Source: Brachycybe producta (lineage: Eukaryota > Arthropoda > Diplopoda > Playtdesmida > Andrognathidae). From it: a stretch of 64,000 nt of DNA. Below, piece after piece: positions 12,310 through 24,600 of the stretch. How positions within the stretch are numbered: the stretch's first letter is position 1; each line of letters begins with the position of its first letter. A program made the translations under genes and the position numbers. The stretch spans positions 8,457,502 to 8,521,501 of the forward strand of contig JAUPFP010000001.1 of assembly GCA_036925085.1 (NCBI GenBank), given 5' to 3'. The notes below the pieces were generated by a model. The model worked only from the letters and a program-made list of their open reading frames with translations. It ran no database searches and had not been told where the DNA came from.

Positions 12310-15291
12310 CTATGGCACTGACTCATATATGTTAATATCGTCATTATCATTAAATTGGTTCGATTTTGCGTTACTCTCAGTCAACTTGGGACTCGGGATT
12401 TCCATATCATACAAGTCATTTTCAATCAATTCGAAATTTTCTCCGTCACTTTTTTTGGCAAAAGCGTCTTCATAAACTGCTTCTTCGTAAATCGTTTCCG
12501 ATAACAACTTCCTTTGAGGACTGAAATATATATATATATATATTAAATAAAGAAAATAAGTTCAAGGTTATGGATGAAGCCTAACATTATTTAAACAATT
12601 TAAAATTGATTCCATTATTAAAAATTATAGGATACCGTAGCCTTTTTCGGTAATAATAAAGAGCAATTCCAATTGTGGCCATTATCAAAGTGAACCCCAA
12701 AATGTAACCAAAAGTTAATACTAGAATAAAAATACAAAAAAAAATGGTTATTAATTAGTCAATTTTTTATGAATTTTTTTTTTTCAATTAGGAACCGCAG
12801 AGCCTCAATGTACAAGCTTTTAGAATTGAAACAAACGCCAACTAAATAAGCGCCAAATTGAACAAGCGCCAAATTGAACAAATACCAAGCTGAACAACCA
12901 CTAAACTGAACAAATGCCAAACTGAATAAGTGCCAAGTTGAACCAGCGCCAAGTTGAACCAGCGCCAAGTTGAACCAGCGCCAAATTGAACAAGCGCCAA
13001 GTTGAACCAGCGCCAAATTGAACAAGCGCCAAATTGAACAAATATCAAACTGAACAACCACTAAACAAATGATAAATTGAACAAGCTACCAAACTAAACA
13101 AGCGTTAAGTTGAACAAGCGCCAAACTAAATAACCGTTAAGTTGAACAAGCGCCAAACTAAATAACCGTTAAGTTGAACAAGCGCCAAACTAAATAAGCG
13201 TTAAGTTGAACAAGCGCCAAACTAAATAAGCGTTAAGTTGAACAAGCGCCAAACTAAATAAGCGTTAAGTTGAACAAGCGCCAAACTAAATAAGCGTTAA
13301 GTTGAACAAGCGCCAAACTAAATAAGCGTTAAGTTGAACAAGCGCCAAACTAAATAAGCGTTAAGTTGAACAAGCGCCAAACTAAATAAGCGTTAAGTTG
13401 AACAAGCGCCAAACTAAATAAGCGTTAAGTTGAACAAGCGCCAAACTAAATAAGCGTTAAGTTGAACAAGCGCCAAACTAAATAAGCGTTAAGTTGAACA
13501 AGCGCCAAACTAAATAAGCGTTAAGTTGAACAAGCGCCAAACTAAATAAGCGTTAAGTTGAACAAGCGCCAAACTAAATAAGCGTTAAGTTGAACAAGCG
13601 CCAAACTAAATAAGCGTTAAGTTGAACAAGTGCCAAATTGAACAAACACCAAACTAAATAAGCGCCAAATTGACCAAGTGCCAAACTGAACAAACACCAA
13701 ACTGAATAACCAATAAACCGAACAAGCCCCAGTTCGAACAAACGCCAAGCCGAATAATAAGCACCAAAAGCTTCCCCTCCACGGCTTTAGCGTGGAGGCT
13801 AGTGGCTCCTAATCGAAATAACATACGATTTTTGTTGTTGTTGTTTACTTATGATGCACTGATTCGATTTGCAACTTCCATCAAATAATTCCCTTTTGAT
13901 GGAATTTACATCGTCATGATGGTCGCAAACATTCGTTAAACTGCGTGACAGATGCGCGATATCAGTTTCTTTCGCAAATTTTCTCAGGTTACATTGGAGA
14001 AGCGTCACTTTTTCACTTTGGTCACCTTTTGGATAGTGACAGTAACCTGTTGTCCACTCGAACCATTCTTCTAGATCTACAATTATGAGAAAAAATATTA
14101 TATATATATTAAGCCAATTCTGTGTGTGTGTAACATCGGAATTTATATAAATTTGAATAAATGAACCGCTTTTTTCTCAAGGTCAACTATATGTTGCACA
14201 CTCCCCATCCAAGAACCCCATTGATATTAAATTGGAGAGGGGAAAAGGTTTGGAAAGTGTAGAGTGGGGATAGAGAGAAACGTGGAGGGAGGAAAAAAAG
14301 AGGGAAGGGTTGACTGAAATTGAAATGAAAGGAGTAAAAAAGAAAAAAACGACGCGCATGCGCACACCAGAAAAAATGAAAAACTCATTTTCTCTTTCAA
14401 ATATAAAAAGGGGAGGGGATAATAGTAGCAAAATTAAACCAGAGTTTATCACAGGCAATTGTGCCCAGCATCAGAATTTCTTTTGCTCAGCCCTTTTATG
14501 AACGTCATCAATTTCTAATTGGATTTGTTACTTAATTGGTCTGACGGCATAAAAGGGCGGAGGAAAAGAAATTCTAATGCTGGGCACAATTGCCTGTGAA
14601 TTTTGCTCCCATCATTTATGACGGGTTACCCCACTAGTTAATAATAAAGATATCTTATATATGTACAGTGGCGCCCGCAGGATAATTTCATAGGGGTGGG
14701 GGGCGATTCACAGCACTGCTGCGTGTGTATAAGGCGCTCTTGTGCAAACTCTCAAAGGCGCCCTCGACAAGAAAAAGGGGGACTTCTGAAACCAATTGAG
14801 CTCTCCTGAGGCATTTTTAGAGCTTTTAGAGCATTTAAATATTTTTCGACTTTTGGCCGTTTTCTGAAAAAAAAAGCCAACCATTATAGTCTTGGATTTT
14901 GATCCATTTTTTCGAATTTAAAAAATTCTTGAATCCTTGTGCTTTTCTAAGCTTTTTGGGACTTCTGAAACCAGTTGAGCGCTCCTGAAGCATTTTTAGA
15001 GCTTTTAGAGCATTTAAATATTTTTCGACCTTTGGCCGTTTTTTTTTTAAAAAAAACCATTTTTTCGAATTTTAAAAATTCTTGAATCCTCATGCTTTAA
15101 AAGCTTTTTGAAAAATGGCTTTGGAAAAGAGAGGCGGGGGGGGGGGCGACCGCCACCTCCTTGTCCCTATGCGCGGGCACCCATGCTTATTATATAACTT
15201 ATATGTGACAATAAGTACCTTTAGCATGATGGACATCGATTAAGACAAAACACAATAATACAATCCATTGTAGTAATAATTTCGTACACAT
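12310..15291 (-). CDS. Unrecognised single-pass membrane protein, 198 residues, 4 exons
   Basis: Exons on the minus strand: 15291-15219, 14076-13849, 12720-12636 and 12520-12310. All junctions are GT-AG and phases agree (1,1 / 1,1 / 2,2), giving 597 bases. Exon 1 is a signal peptide (MCTKLLL start, hydrophobic core, Asp-Val-His-His-Ala end). Exon 2 is a short ectodomain with five cysteines. Exon 3 encodes a membrane helix (about residues 102-122) followed by the stop-transfer YYYRKRLR. Exon 4 is an acidic cytoplasmic tail with four tyrosines (140, 145, 166, 194), each followed by an acidic residue: IYEEA, VYEDA, LYDME, IYESV. This pattern suggests kinase substrates or SH2 docking sites, which is an inference. 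I do not recognise the family. The introns hold a minisatellite and a MITE. Confidence 0.7.
12832..13768. repeat. 16/32-bp minisatellite in an intron
   Basis: Units of the type caagcgccaaattgaa (about 16 bases) are degenerate at both edges. Between about 13105 and 13640 they are replaced by about 16 nearly identical 32-base dimers: gcgccaaactaaataagcgt then taagttgaacaa. The array lies inside intron 2 (13848-12721) of the membrane-protein gene. Confidence 0.9.
14100..14210. repeat. Dispersed repeat shared with 62566-62720 in opposite orientation
   Basis: A (TA)n run, then catcggaatttatataaatt, tgaataaatgaaccgctttt and ctcaaggtcaactatatgtt, ending near gcacactc. The reverse complement occurs at 62566-62650, also beside a (TA)n tract. 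Probably a transposon end of unknown class, in intron 1 of the membrane-protein gene. Confidence 0.75.
14450..14598. mobile_element. Short palindromic MITE, 149 bp
   Basis: The left arm cacaggcaattgtgcccagc continues through atcagaatttc to the inner ccttttatg. The right arm is its complement, ending gctgggcacaattgcctgtg. The arms are about 50 bases each with few mismatches. No clear target duplication. It lies in intron 1 of the membrane-protein gene. Confidence 0.85.
14781..15120. repeat. Tandem duplication, about 179-bp unit
   Basis: Two head-to-tail copies begin with gacttctgaaacca at 14781 and 14960 and share gagcatttaaatatttttcg and the later gaatcct. The second copy lacks an internal segment present in the first. 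Non-coding, in intron 1 of the membrane-protein gene. Confidence 0.8.
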
Positions 15292-15639
15292 GGCTCAAGA
15301 GTAAAATAATTACAATTCAATAAATATCTTCTTGTTAGTGGCACAAAATTACAACATAACATTTTCAAACACTTCTTCTTTCTCAAATTTCTATTTCGAA
15401 AAGCAATAATTTTTTCAAAGTAGTGGGGAAGGAAATTAGAATATAACAAGGAACTCAAGGAAGGACCTTTAGAAGTGGCAACGAAAAAAAAAATAACATT
15501 CAGAATAAAAATACAAATAAACATCCGTCCAAATTATTCCGCTTTTATTTTTATGATTAATTTCATGAGAAAAAAAAAAGACGGAAGAGATATGTGACAC
15601 ATTTTATTTTACAAAATTCCTTTGTCAGTCTTCGTAACT

Positions 15640-15895
15640 TATTATTTTCTTCAAAAATATCAAATAAATTCACATTTAATTAGGAATGGGCCATTCGAAT
15701 CATTGGATCACGCGAATCTTGAAAAATATTCGAGATTCGAAAACTCCATTCTTCGCCGCTTTTTTCGCCTTTCGAATCTTTACCTAAAAAAAAAAACTGT
15801 TCAAAACTTTGGCAAAATTAGTTTCAACTTCATTGACGTTCACGGTTGTGGTATCCCGATCACCAAAATCACTTTGCGGCGACCCTGAGTGCCAC
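15640..15895. repeat. Repeat related to the hAT-associated segment at 22010-22145
   Basis: Shares ggcaaaattagtttcaactt-like sequence, cattgacgt, cccgatcaccaaaatcac and gcgaccctg with the segment beside the hAT remnant at 21.9-22.5 kb. Probably a non-coding fragment of the same or a related element, upstream of the membrane-protein gene. Confidence 0.6.
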
Positions 15896-16000
15896 ACTTG
15901 TTTTCAGTTCATTAATAATTTAATATTATTTCATTTATTTGTATCTTCTTAATGAATTAGTAATATAGGGTTTTTATATGAAGGATTCGAGAACCTTTTA

Positions 16001-16326
16001 GGATTCGGACTCGGTTTCGAGAAAATTTAGGATTCGGACTCGGTTTCGAGAAAATTTAGGATTCGGACTCGGTTTCGAGAAAATTTAGGATTCGGACTCG
16101 GTTTCGAGAAAATTTAGGATTCGGACTCGGTTTCGAGAAAATTTAGGATTCGGACTCGGTTTCGAGAAAATTTAGGATTCGGACTCGGTTTCGAGAAAAT
16201 TTAGGATTCGGACTCGGTTTCGAGAAAATTTAGGATTCGGACTCGGTTTCGAGAAAATTTAGGATTCGGACTCGGTTTCGAGAAAATTTAGGATTCGGAC
16301 TCGGTTTCGAGAAAATTTAGGATTCG
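16001..16326. repeat. 29-bp tandem array, about 11 copies
   Basis: Nearly identical repeats of ggattcggactcggtttcga followed by gaaaattta. The homogeneity implies recent amplification. It sits just beyond the repeat at 15640-15895, suggesting it arose inside the same element. Confidence 0.95.
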
Positions 16327-16329
16327 TCT

Positions 16330-18010
16330 TATTTTTTTCTATCAATATAAAACTTTTCTTAGGGAAAAAAAAAAATTCAAATTTTCTTGGCGTAGCCCCC
16401 GCGTATCGACTCGCATACCCCCCCTGGGGTATGCATACTCCACTTTGGAGACCACTGGTCTAGGCTATGTGTTTCAGCACCGAGAGTTCTTTTTAAATAA
16501 AGTAGTTGGGAGAGTGTTGACCGTCTTTTTTTAAAAAAAAAAACAATAAAAAGTTTATTTTTAAAGACATTGTCATAATTTCGAATTCAGCACCAAAATA
16601 CCGATACAAAAAAACCAATCCTTTTACATGCAAAGAGATAAAAAAAAAATCTGAATTTGGAATGATTTTTACTTTGTATTTTTTTTTTTTCTACTTCGAT
16701 TTTTTTTCTAACAGATTACAGATCTCGATTCAGCTCTGAAAAATGTTTACAAAACTGCAATAAAATAGGTTTGGCCAAAATATGGACTTATTGAGTTTTG
16801 AAGAAAAAAAAGCTCCACGTGATGCAAGTAGAAGGACGTAAAATTGTGGAGCGATATTAACATTAATTCATTGTACACTGACATTTTTATTTTTCTAATT
16901 AATGAATAATCCATACATAAGTTCAAAAAGTCATTCAACACGATGATAAGTGATGTCAAATGTTTCTGGCAACAATCTTCAGATAGAGACCATGGTGGAA
17001 TTCGAAACAATAAAGAAACCGAGAAAAAGCTATCTCTCCATTCTCCACTGGCAAAAACCGAATGCAACTTCAAGCTTAGTGTTTTGCAGGAATTGCAACC
17101 TTCATATCTTTGTCTGAATGCGATTAACTGCTTTTTTTTTTAAAAATCCATTCAACACCATCAACTTGGCATTAACAATTGTAAAATACTTTTGTAATAA
17201 ACTTTTTTATTTAAAAGCATTCTCCTTCTTTGTAACGAATATTAATGGTACATAATTACAAATGGTTCCGAATGTCTCCAAGATGTAATTTTCAACACAA
17301 AGTAATAAGTTTTGGACAACATAGCATACATTTGCAATACCATACATGAAGGTTTTATGAAGAAATTTCATAATTTATGCAATAGAGGGTTACATAAATC
17401 CATGTTGGAAAATTGGAGAGAAAAATTACCGCGTTCAACAACTCAGCTGTTCATATTTGTGTATAATAAGAACCAAAAAAAGAATAGATTATGACCTAGC
17501 CGATACAGAACCGATCACACACAAAAAGAAATTGGCATGCCGATCGATTTAACCGAGCCGATCATGCCGATTATTGCTGCTGAAGTTTGTTTTACTGCGA
17601 ATTTCTCTTACAGAAAGTGTCGGCTGTACAAACAGGCATACAAGCTGGGGGAGGGCAATTGCCCCACCCCTCTCTCCAAAGCTGCTCAGACCAAGTCGGA
17701 TTTGAGCAAACGGGGAAAGTACAAAATTTAAATTTTTAATTTTTTACACACATTTTAGGCCTACTGCTGACTGTAGCTTATTTTAATGATCGGAAATCGA
17801 TTAACGTTTGTTCTCCGATCCAATTTTTGCCGATTAGGAGTAAACCGGCAAAAAAAACTGTTCGGCAAAATCGGCTCGGTACAGCCTTATTTAAAATAGT
17901 TGACTTGATGTCACAATGTCTTCTGCTTCACAAGACAGCATCAGCATGTTGAGTGAACAGTACTGAAGGAAGTCCTCACCTTTCATCTCATCGTGGACCT
18001 TTGTATGGTA
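16330..18010. other. No gene seen
   Basis: Weak open frames on both strands have no recognisable domain. A plus-strand AATAAA at 17196-17201 could end a transcript, but I cannot define an exon. From about 17500 to 17900, repeated CCGAT/ATCGG motifs suggest an unidentified interspersed element. Confidence 0.4.
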
Positions 18011-18264
18011 CATATCGCACCTCAGCTGGAAGCGTGGCACAACTCAAAAAAACACTTTTGGGGAAAATCAGTTTAAAGTTAGGAGCAGATTCATGGCTTA
18101 CTTTGCTGAGCTTTTCAAGTGCAAAAACCATTTTAACTATTCACAACATCGGTTTATTTGGCTCCTCTTACAATAGATTGAGATAGAAAAATGCAAATTT
18201 AAACTTTTTTTCCCAAAAAAGTGTTTTTTAAATTGTGTCACTTTTCAATCCGAGGTGCGATATG
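18011..18264. mobile_element. MITE, about 254 bp
   Basis: Terminal inverted repeats start catatcgcacctc and end gaggtgcgatatg. The arms continue as an imperfect palindrome for about 70 bases (aaaaaacacttttgggg against its complement). No coding potential. It lies downstream of NAA25. Confidence 0.8.
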
Positions 18265-18410
18265 GAAATATTTTTTTAAAAAATATTTAGAAAGCGCCGA
18301 ACAGTTAAAATATCCCAATTTATACCGCCCACCCCCCCCCCCCCCCGCAAAGAGTCCCACACCTCCCTCAAGACAACGACACAACAAACTTTCAATTAAA
18401 ACGAATTTCA

Positions 18411-18416
18411 TTTATT
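18411..18416 (-). terminator. Probable NAA25 polyadenylation signal
   Basis: The first clear minus-strand AATAAA beyond the NAA25 stop codon, about 276 bases downstream. Confidence 0.5.
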
Positions 18417-18691
18417 CTCCATATTATTTCATGTAAGACTCGATTTTGGAGTTTTATTTCACTTCAAAAAGAAGTGAATCAGGAAAAAAAAAAACACATG
18501 CAAAAAACGGCTCGTGCGCAGAATTAATCAAAAGAGCTGCACAGCGTTTATGCACTTATAATCATCGACACGCGTTTAAAAATTCATCTGAGCACAATTA
18601 CTTATTTCAGTCACACAATCAAACTTGGTTCCATCCTTCCAAGTGTAAAATTTCAAAAAAACGAAAAATTGGCTAAAGGCTTCGAAATTTG

Positions 18692-21600
18692 TCAACAAAG
18701 CCGTAACAGACTCATGTACTTCAGTTTACTTTTCAACAAATCTCCAATGCCAACTAAAGACTGCCGGTAACTTTTTTCGACTTTTATCGACACTGCAAGC
18801 ATCAGAACGTCGCACTCCTATAAAAACGAACGAATTTATCATCAGTGTTATACGAACAAAACCCAATACACGTGCAAAGCTTACATATAAAAATAAATGT
18901 TAAAACGTTTCTTCACCTGCTGCCGAAAAACCGTGTCGTAGTCCGTGACCCTCAAATGCGAAAGGACATTTTCTAATTGCACAATATTTAGGATAACGTA
19001 CAACTCGTTCGTCAAAATCTCGATTTCGCCCAACAAAGCGTTGTAGTTGTCTACAACTTTCGACTAAAAACAAAAACTGTCATCACTAAAAATTCTTAAC
19101 AAAATTGAAGAAAGTTGCAACTTGAATTATCGCATTTATTACAAGCACGAGGTGGCTTGAATCGAGACCCTGTTTTTGGACTCATTATTTTTCACTTAAC
19201 ATTGTGTCTATGAAATCAGGCCGCACGTGCACGTGCTGCAGTGTAATGGTTCTTAATCGAAACCAAAAAATCGAATCAGAAATCCCTAATAGTTATCAGT
19301 GTTATCACCTAAACAATGTAATTTCGAATGATGTTTGTCTTAAGTTTATGCTTAGCAAATGCTTATGCAAAAGACAATGAGTAATACAAATAAACCCGAG
19401 TACATTCTCCTTTCTCACACCTATTGGAGAGAGTGCTCGTTTTCAGTATCTAGTTTTCAGTACCATACAGTTTTCAGTATCATACATGTATTACAGTATT
19501 GCGATACATGTATCGGTCGTGTGAAAGAGGCCCAAGGATGGCAAAATTTTCGATATTTCAAAAAAAAAAAGTACTCGATATGTCGAAAAATAAAAAAAAA
19601 TAAAAAAAATCGAAAGGTATCAAAATTTTGTTGAAAGGCCAATAGTTTTTTTTAATACTTCAGTATAAAACTGATAGTAAGTCAGGTTAGTTCATGCATA
19701 AGATTGTTATTTACTATTTAGAATTTCAAGCTTTCAAGCATTGAATTGATTAATCACACTGATGACAAAAAGAATAAATATCATAGGTCTACGAGACCTC
19801 AGTTTACTTTATACAAGAAATGAAATAAAAATTGCTCTACATCTTTGATATATATACTCGAGTAGGTCTACAACGATCACTAATATTAGCTTTATTGTGT
19901 CATTTTCGATTTATTTCAATATATCGTTAAAAAGCTTTAATAATCGTTAATTTTTTTTTAAAAAAAATAGCGGACCGATTAAGATTTTTTTAAAACATCG
20001 CCAGCCCTAATTAGAACATCGACAACGATAATTACTGTATATGCAATAATCTGAATTTTATATAAACTCTATAACGTTCAGAATTTCGCAATATAGCAAA
20101 AATATCCCCAAAATTATCAACCTGAAAATCAGATTTGTCATTTTGTGGACACAAGTCAATGGTCTGGGGCCTGTTTCTCAAAAGTACAAGTAATCAAGAC
20201 ATGCTTCCCAAATTCACAATTTGTCATTACACATTTTTTATTTGAAATAATAAATTATGAATTTGGGATGCATTTCCAGAGGTGCTCCGCAAAATTCACT
20301 TGTATTACATGCGGGCGCCTGGTATTACAAACGACATGAAGGGCGACCTCACAAAGATGTTCCTGGGGGAGGGGTCTTTCCTATTGAGCTGCACCTACCC
20401 ACGCCATAATCTCTTTTCGCTTTTACCTTTTAATTTTGAATCAATCCAGCTTCACGATTAAATTTTAAAAGAACAAAACAATTGTTATCCCAAAGATGTT
20501 TAATAGAGTTTACCGTTGTTGATTGTGTTGTTGCCTCTCTCCTTTTCTTTCCTTTCTTGCCGACAACTCCTTTAAAAGATTCCAAGATCCGCCGGCAAAA
20601 CCCCAAAACAATGACCAGAAAACCGACCATCTGAACCAAAACGAAATTCATTCGTCATATACTCAAGGCCTAAAAAACAGCATTCGAAAACGAGAAGAAC
20701 GCACCTCGCTTACGTTGACCAGTTCTTCCAAAATGTGCCCCATGGAAGCCAGATTTTGAAGTCCATCAGCCGATTTCAATTTATTCGTAACTCGGACGAT
20801 ACATTCTAAAAATTTCGACACACACACACACACACTGAGAAACGACAAACCAAATTTAAAAAGATCAACAACGTAAACACACCTTTAATTTCATCCCTAG
20901 TTGACTTTCGAAAAACAACTTCCATTTCTACAAAAAAAAACTTGTTAAAAAAAATATGCATATCGTCACTTACTCGTCTACTTCGAGGGGTTGCAATTGT
21001 TCGAAACTCCAACTTTAAACACTGCAAGTGCAACTTACACTCACCAGCACAATCGCCGTGATCATCGAGTTTACTTAAAGCAATCACATCGTTCAGAACG
21101 CCGATAATTGGAACGATGTAACGGCCTTCGAGATTTAGGACAAGTCTCGACTGAGATGGACCCTGAACTATAACCTTCGCACACAAAAAGTATTTGCTAT
21201 TTTCACGACACAAAAAATCAAAAGCGAAAAGCGAACCGACCTCGGGTAAGTGATACGATTCCACTTTTTGCGCTTCGACGACACTTTCGAGTCTTTTAAC
21301 GAGATCACAGAGAGAATCAACGGGAAGTCGTTTGATTCCATTTGACACGAGACAGACATCCGACTCCGTTTTCGCATCGCAATTTTGCCTTCGACTAACC
21401 GTACAGGCAGCGACTAAAGCACGAACCAAAACATTTCGCATCTGCCACCAAACCACCTAAAATAAAACCGTCCACCGATCTTCAAACAAAAAAAATAACA
21501 AATCTCTTCGAAGGAGTCTACCGACCTCGGCTTCCAGCGACTTTTGTTTCGTCGTAGTCAAAACTTGCCTATAAAAACCATTTTGGAACAGACATTAGAA

Positions 21601-24600
21601 GATTTTCATTTTATAGCTATATTTTCAAGTGATTACTTCTCTGGAGAAGACCAATTAAGCATAATGTGCATATCACGATTGTCTCTAAGATCTTCCGTTT
21701 TTATCGTGTCCACTTCTGGGTCTATTTGTAATCCAGCGATAACCGTTTCGGTGAATTCGTGGCTAACGATACGTAACAAGATATATATTATAAATACTAC
21801 AGTTCGTCACAAGAAAATTTGCGTTAACATAACTAAAATATCACAAAAACAAATGCGATTTCTTAACGGTAATTTTACAAACGCTTTAGACCAGTGATTC
21901 TCAGCCTTTAGGAAAACACAGACCACTGATGCGAAAATTGGATCAGTCATGATTAAAAATTTAGAGATTGGACATTCTAAACCTCAAATCTTGAAAACTA
22001 TTCAAGATGCGAAAGCTCGAGTCCTTGGTAAAATTAGTTTAAACACCATTGACGTCCAATAGAAGCGTTCACTAACAAAAAACCTGGTGATTGTTGCAAT
22101 TTCGGTGGTACCCGGATCACCAATATCACCTTGTAGCGACCCTGTCTGCCACCTTTTAGGATTAGTCCCACCTCTAAAATAAATTAAAACTTCACGGGGT
22201 AGGAATCTCATTGCAATGGTTGCGCTTACATTTGTTTCATTAGCAACGAAAATCTTGGGTTGTTACTGCTGCTCAAAGCATCCAATCGATTCCTTTGCTT
22301 GTTTTTCACCATGAGCAGACAGGAAAATTCCTGTTTGCACAAAAAACTTGTCGAAAACACAAGGTACCACAGATAACTCCTGTTAAATTTTTCTTTTTCT
22401 TTTTGTGACTGACGTTGTGGACAACTTTTCAGGGGACCCACTGCTTTAGAAACTACAATAGTAAATGAATCATTTAAGGGTATTTTTGCGTTCGTACCTT
22501 GTGAACTTTCCGAATTTTCTATTAACGACATTTCTTTTTCACAAGTCGGGTGAAAATCGAAAAAAAGAAATTGTCCGACTATTCACAAACACACAATAAC
22601 AATAAAATCCGTTAAAAAACTATGAGAACTTAACTGAATCACGATCGACTTATTCTAGTTTTTAAATCCCTTTCAAGCTTTTCTTAAAAAGATGTTTCCA
22701 AAACCCAAAGTTGTAGTGTTGGTGTGATGTAAAGCGAGTTTTCAAAAACTCAAAAGTTAGTTAGAAACACAAATAGAATATGTCTGTATTTCCATAATGA
22801 TATCCTTCGAAATAAACTTTTTAACGGCAGAAGTTACCATTTACCATTCCATACTTCCTCATCATTAATTTTTCTCATGTTTTTTTTTTCTTCTTTGTAC
22901 CTATAAAAATGACTCTTCGATCTGTTTTACGAACGTCAAACTCACTTGTCCGCTTCCAAAATTAAGTCCAGAATCGTTCGTTCCACAGAAGCCGTCGCCA
23001 ACTGCAACGAATTACGAAGGCGCTCTCGAAAATTGACGAACTCCCGAATCTGAGCAACGAGAAAAAGAAAACGTGAAAATGTAGCAGAAAACAAGCCGAA
23101 CGACAACATAAAACCAGATCACGGCATTTACCTTTGTAAATGAACCAAACTTATAGGATGCAATTAAATAATCTACTGTCTTGAAAAGAGAACGGACAAA
23201 AGAGTTAGCCACTTTTAAACGATCATCTTTTGAAGCAAAATTCCGAAATAACTAATTACATCTTTATAATTTGAGTTGAAGAATTTGAGCATGTTGCCGT
23301 AAAGAATTGAACCCTGAGAGAAATGACCTTTGGCCACTAAAACGGGCGCCACTAAATAACTATCACAAAAAAACAAATTAAAAACGATAATTAATGTCGT
23401 GATAGATTAGTCAATCAAGTACAAATGAAACAAAACGAAAATATCCTTCGATTCAGAAATTCTTCACATGCTTCGACTATTAATTATGCATTCCTCAACT
23501 AGCATTGAATTGCAGTTAGAGATTAGAATTTCAGTTTACCCAATACCAAAACCGCAAAACAGTCTCCAAAAACCGCAGTTTTCGGTTTTATCAAAAATAA
23601 AATCAAAATCCATCATTATCACTAAATCAGGTATTTGCAATGTTTGAAAAAACAGACGAACCTTGGTCATCTTTACGCAGCACTTCCTCCCATAAAACAA
23701 ACATCAACATATGCCGAAAGAACATTTTTGTTTAGTAATTTTTGTACAAAACCTCATTCAAGATTGGATGATAAATAAATCAGTAAATGCTATTGTTTTA
23801 CAAAAAATATTACTTAACAAAATAAAAATTTTGTTTGATATGATTGTTTTTATCAAAAATTTTAAAGTTAAAAAAAAAAATACAAAACTGAAAAACCGCA
23901 CGGTTTCCCACGGTTTTCAAAAATGAAACCTGAAAAACCACAGTTTTCGAAAATCGCATTTTCCCCAAACTCCAATTGCAGAATATTAAGAGGGCAAACG
24001 GAATAACTCCTAACTTAATAATGAAACCTTCCCTCGCACGGTTTAATAACAGAAAGGACCAAAAAAAATACGATGCCGTTCTTACAAAAATTTCTAATGA
24101 AATTGCATTTCACCAAAAGCTTGCAACAACAAACTACGAAACGAAATTAACTCCATTACAAAACAGGAACTCGTGCAAAATAAAATGCGTAGTTGAGACA
24201 TGACGATAACATTACCCTAAGGCATCTTGAAGAATATGTTTGATATCCATACTGTCGTAAAGACCGTAACAAGGACCCGCAGCTCCGATGCTGCTGTAAA
24301 GCTTCAAAAGAAGAAGTTTTATCTGATGGCTGGATGGACTGTTAACGAGTGCCGCTTCCAATGTCACCAACAACTGATTAAAACTCCGGTCGTCACCTGA
24401 ATTGACGACAAAATGGAAAATTTAAAAATCAGAACCACTGAAATAAAACGCAAGAAGACGTAATTGTCAAAATACCGGTTTCCTTCCATATGTCAAATAA
24501 GATGTGAGAAGCCAAAAGACAATAACCGTCATTAGGTTGAATGTCCGTCGAAAGCAGATCGGCTCCTGAGATTCGTAAAAATAAATAATTCGTAGCGATG

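Noticed and set aside
12759-13061. Minus-strand frames with LVQLGACSIW-type peptide repeats
   Set aside because: Translation of the intronic minisatellite; flanked by well-supported exons of another gene in different positions.
15240-15524. Alternative first exon with a start MFICIFILNV for the membrane-protein gene
   Set aside because: It has a hydrophobic start, but no donor in phase with exon 2, whereas the overlapping frame from 15291 gives a signal peptide and an in-phase donor.
20806-21456. A single 216-residue minus-strand gene
   Set aside because: It is a read-through of NAA25 exons 18 and 19 and the introns between and after them; splice signals and phase support the spliced form.
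22002-22211. Small minus-strand gene next to the hAT remnant
   Set aside because: Sequence is repeated at 15800-15893 as non-coding element DNA; the frames differ between copies.
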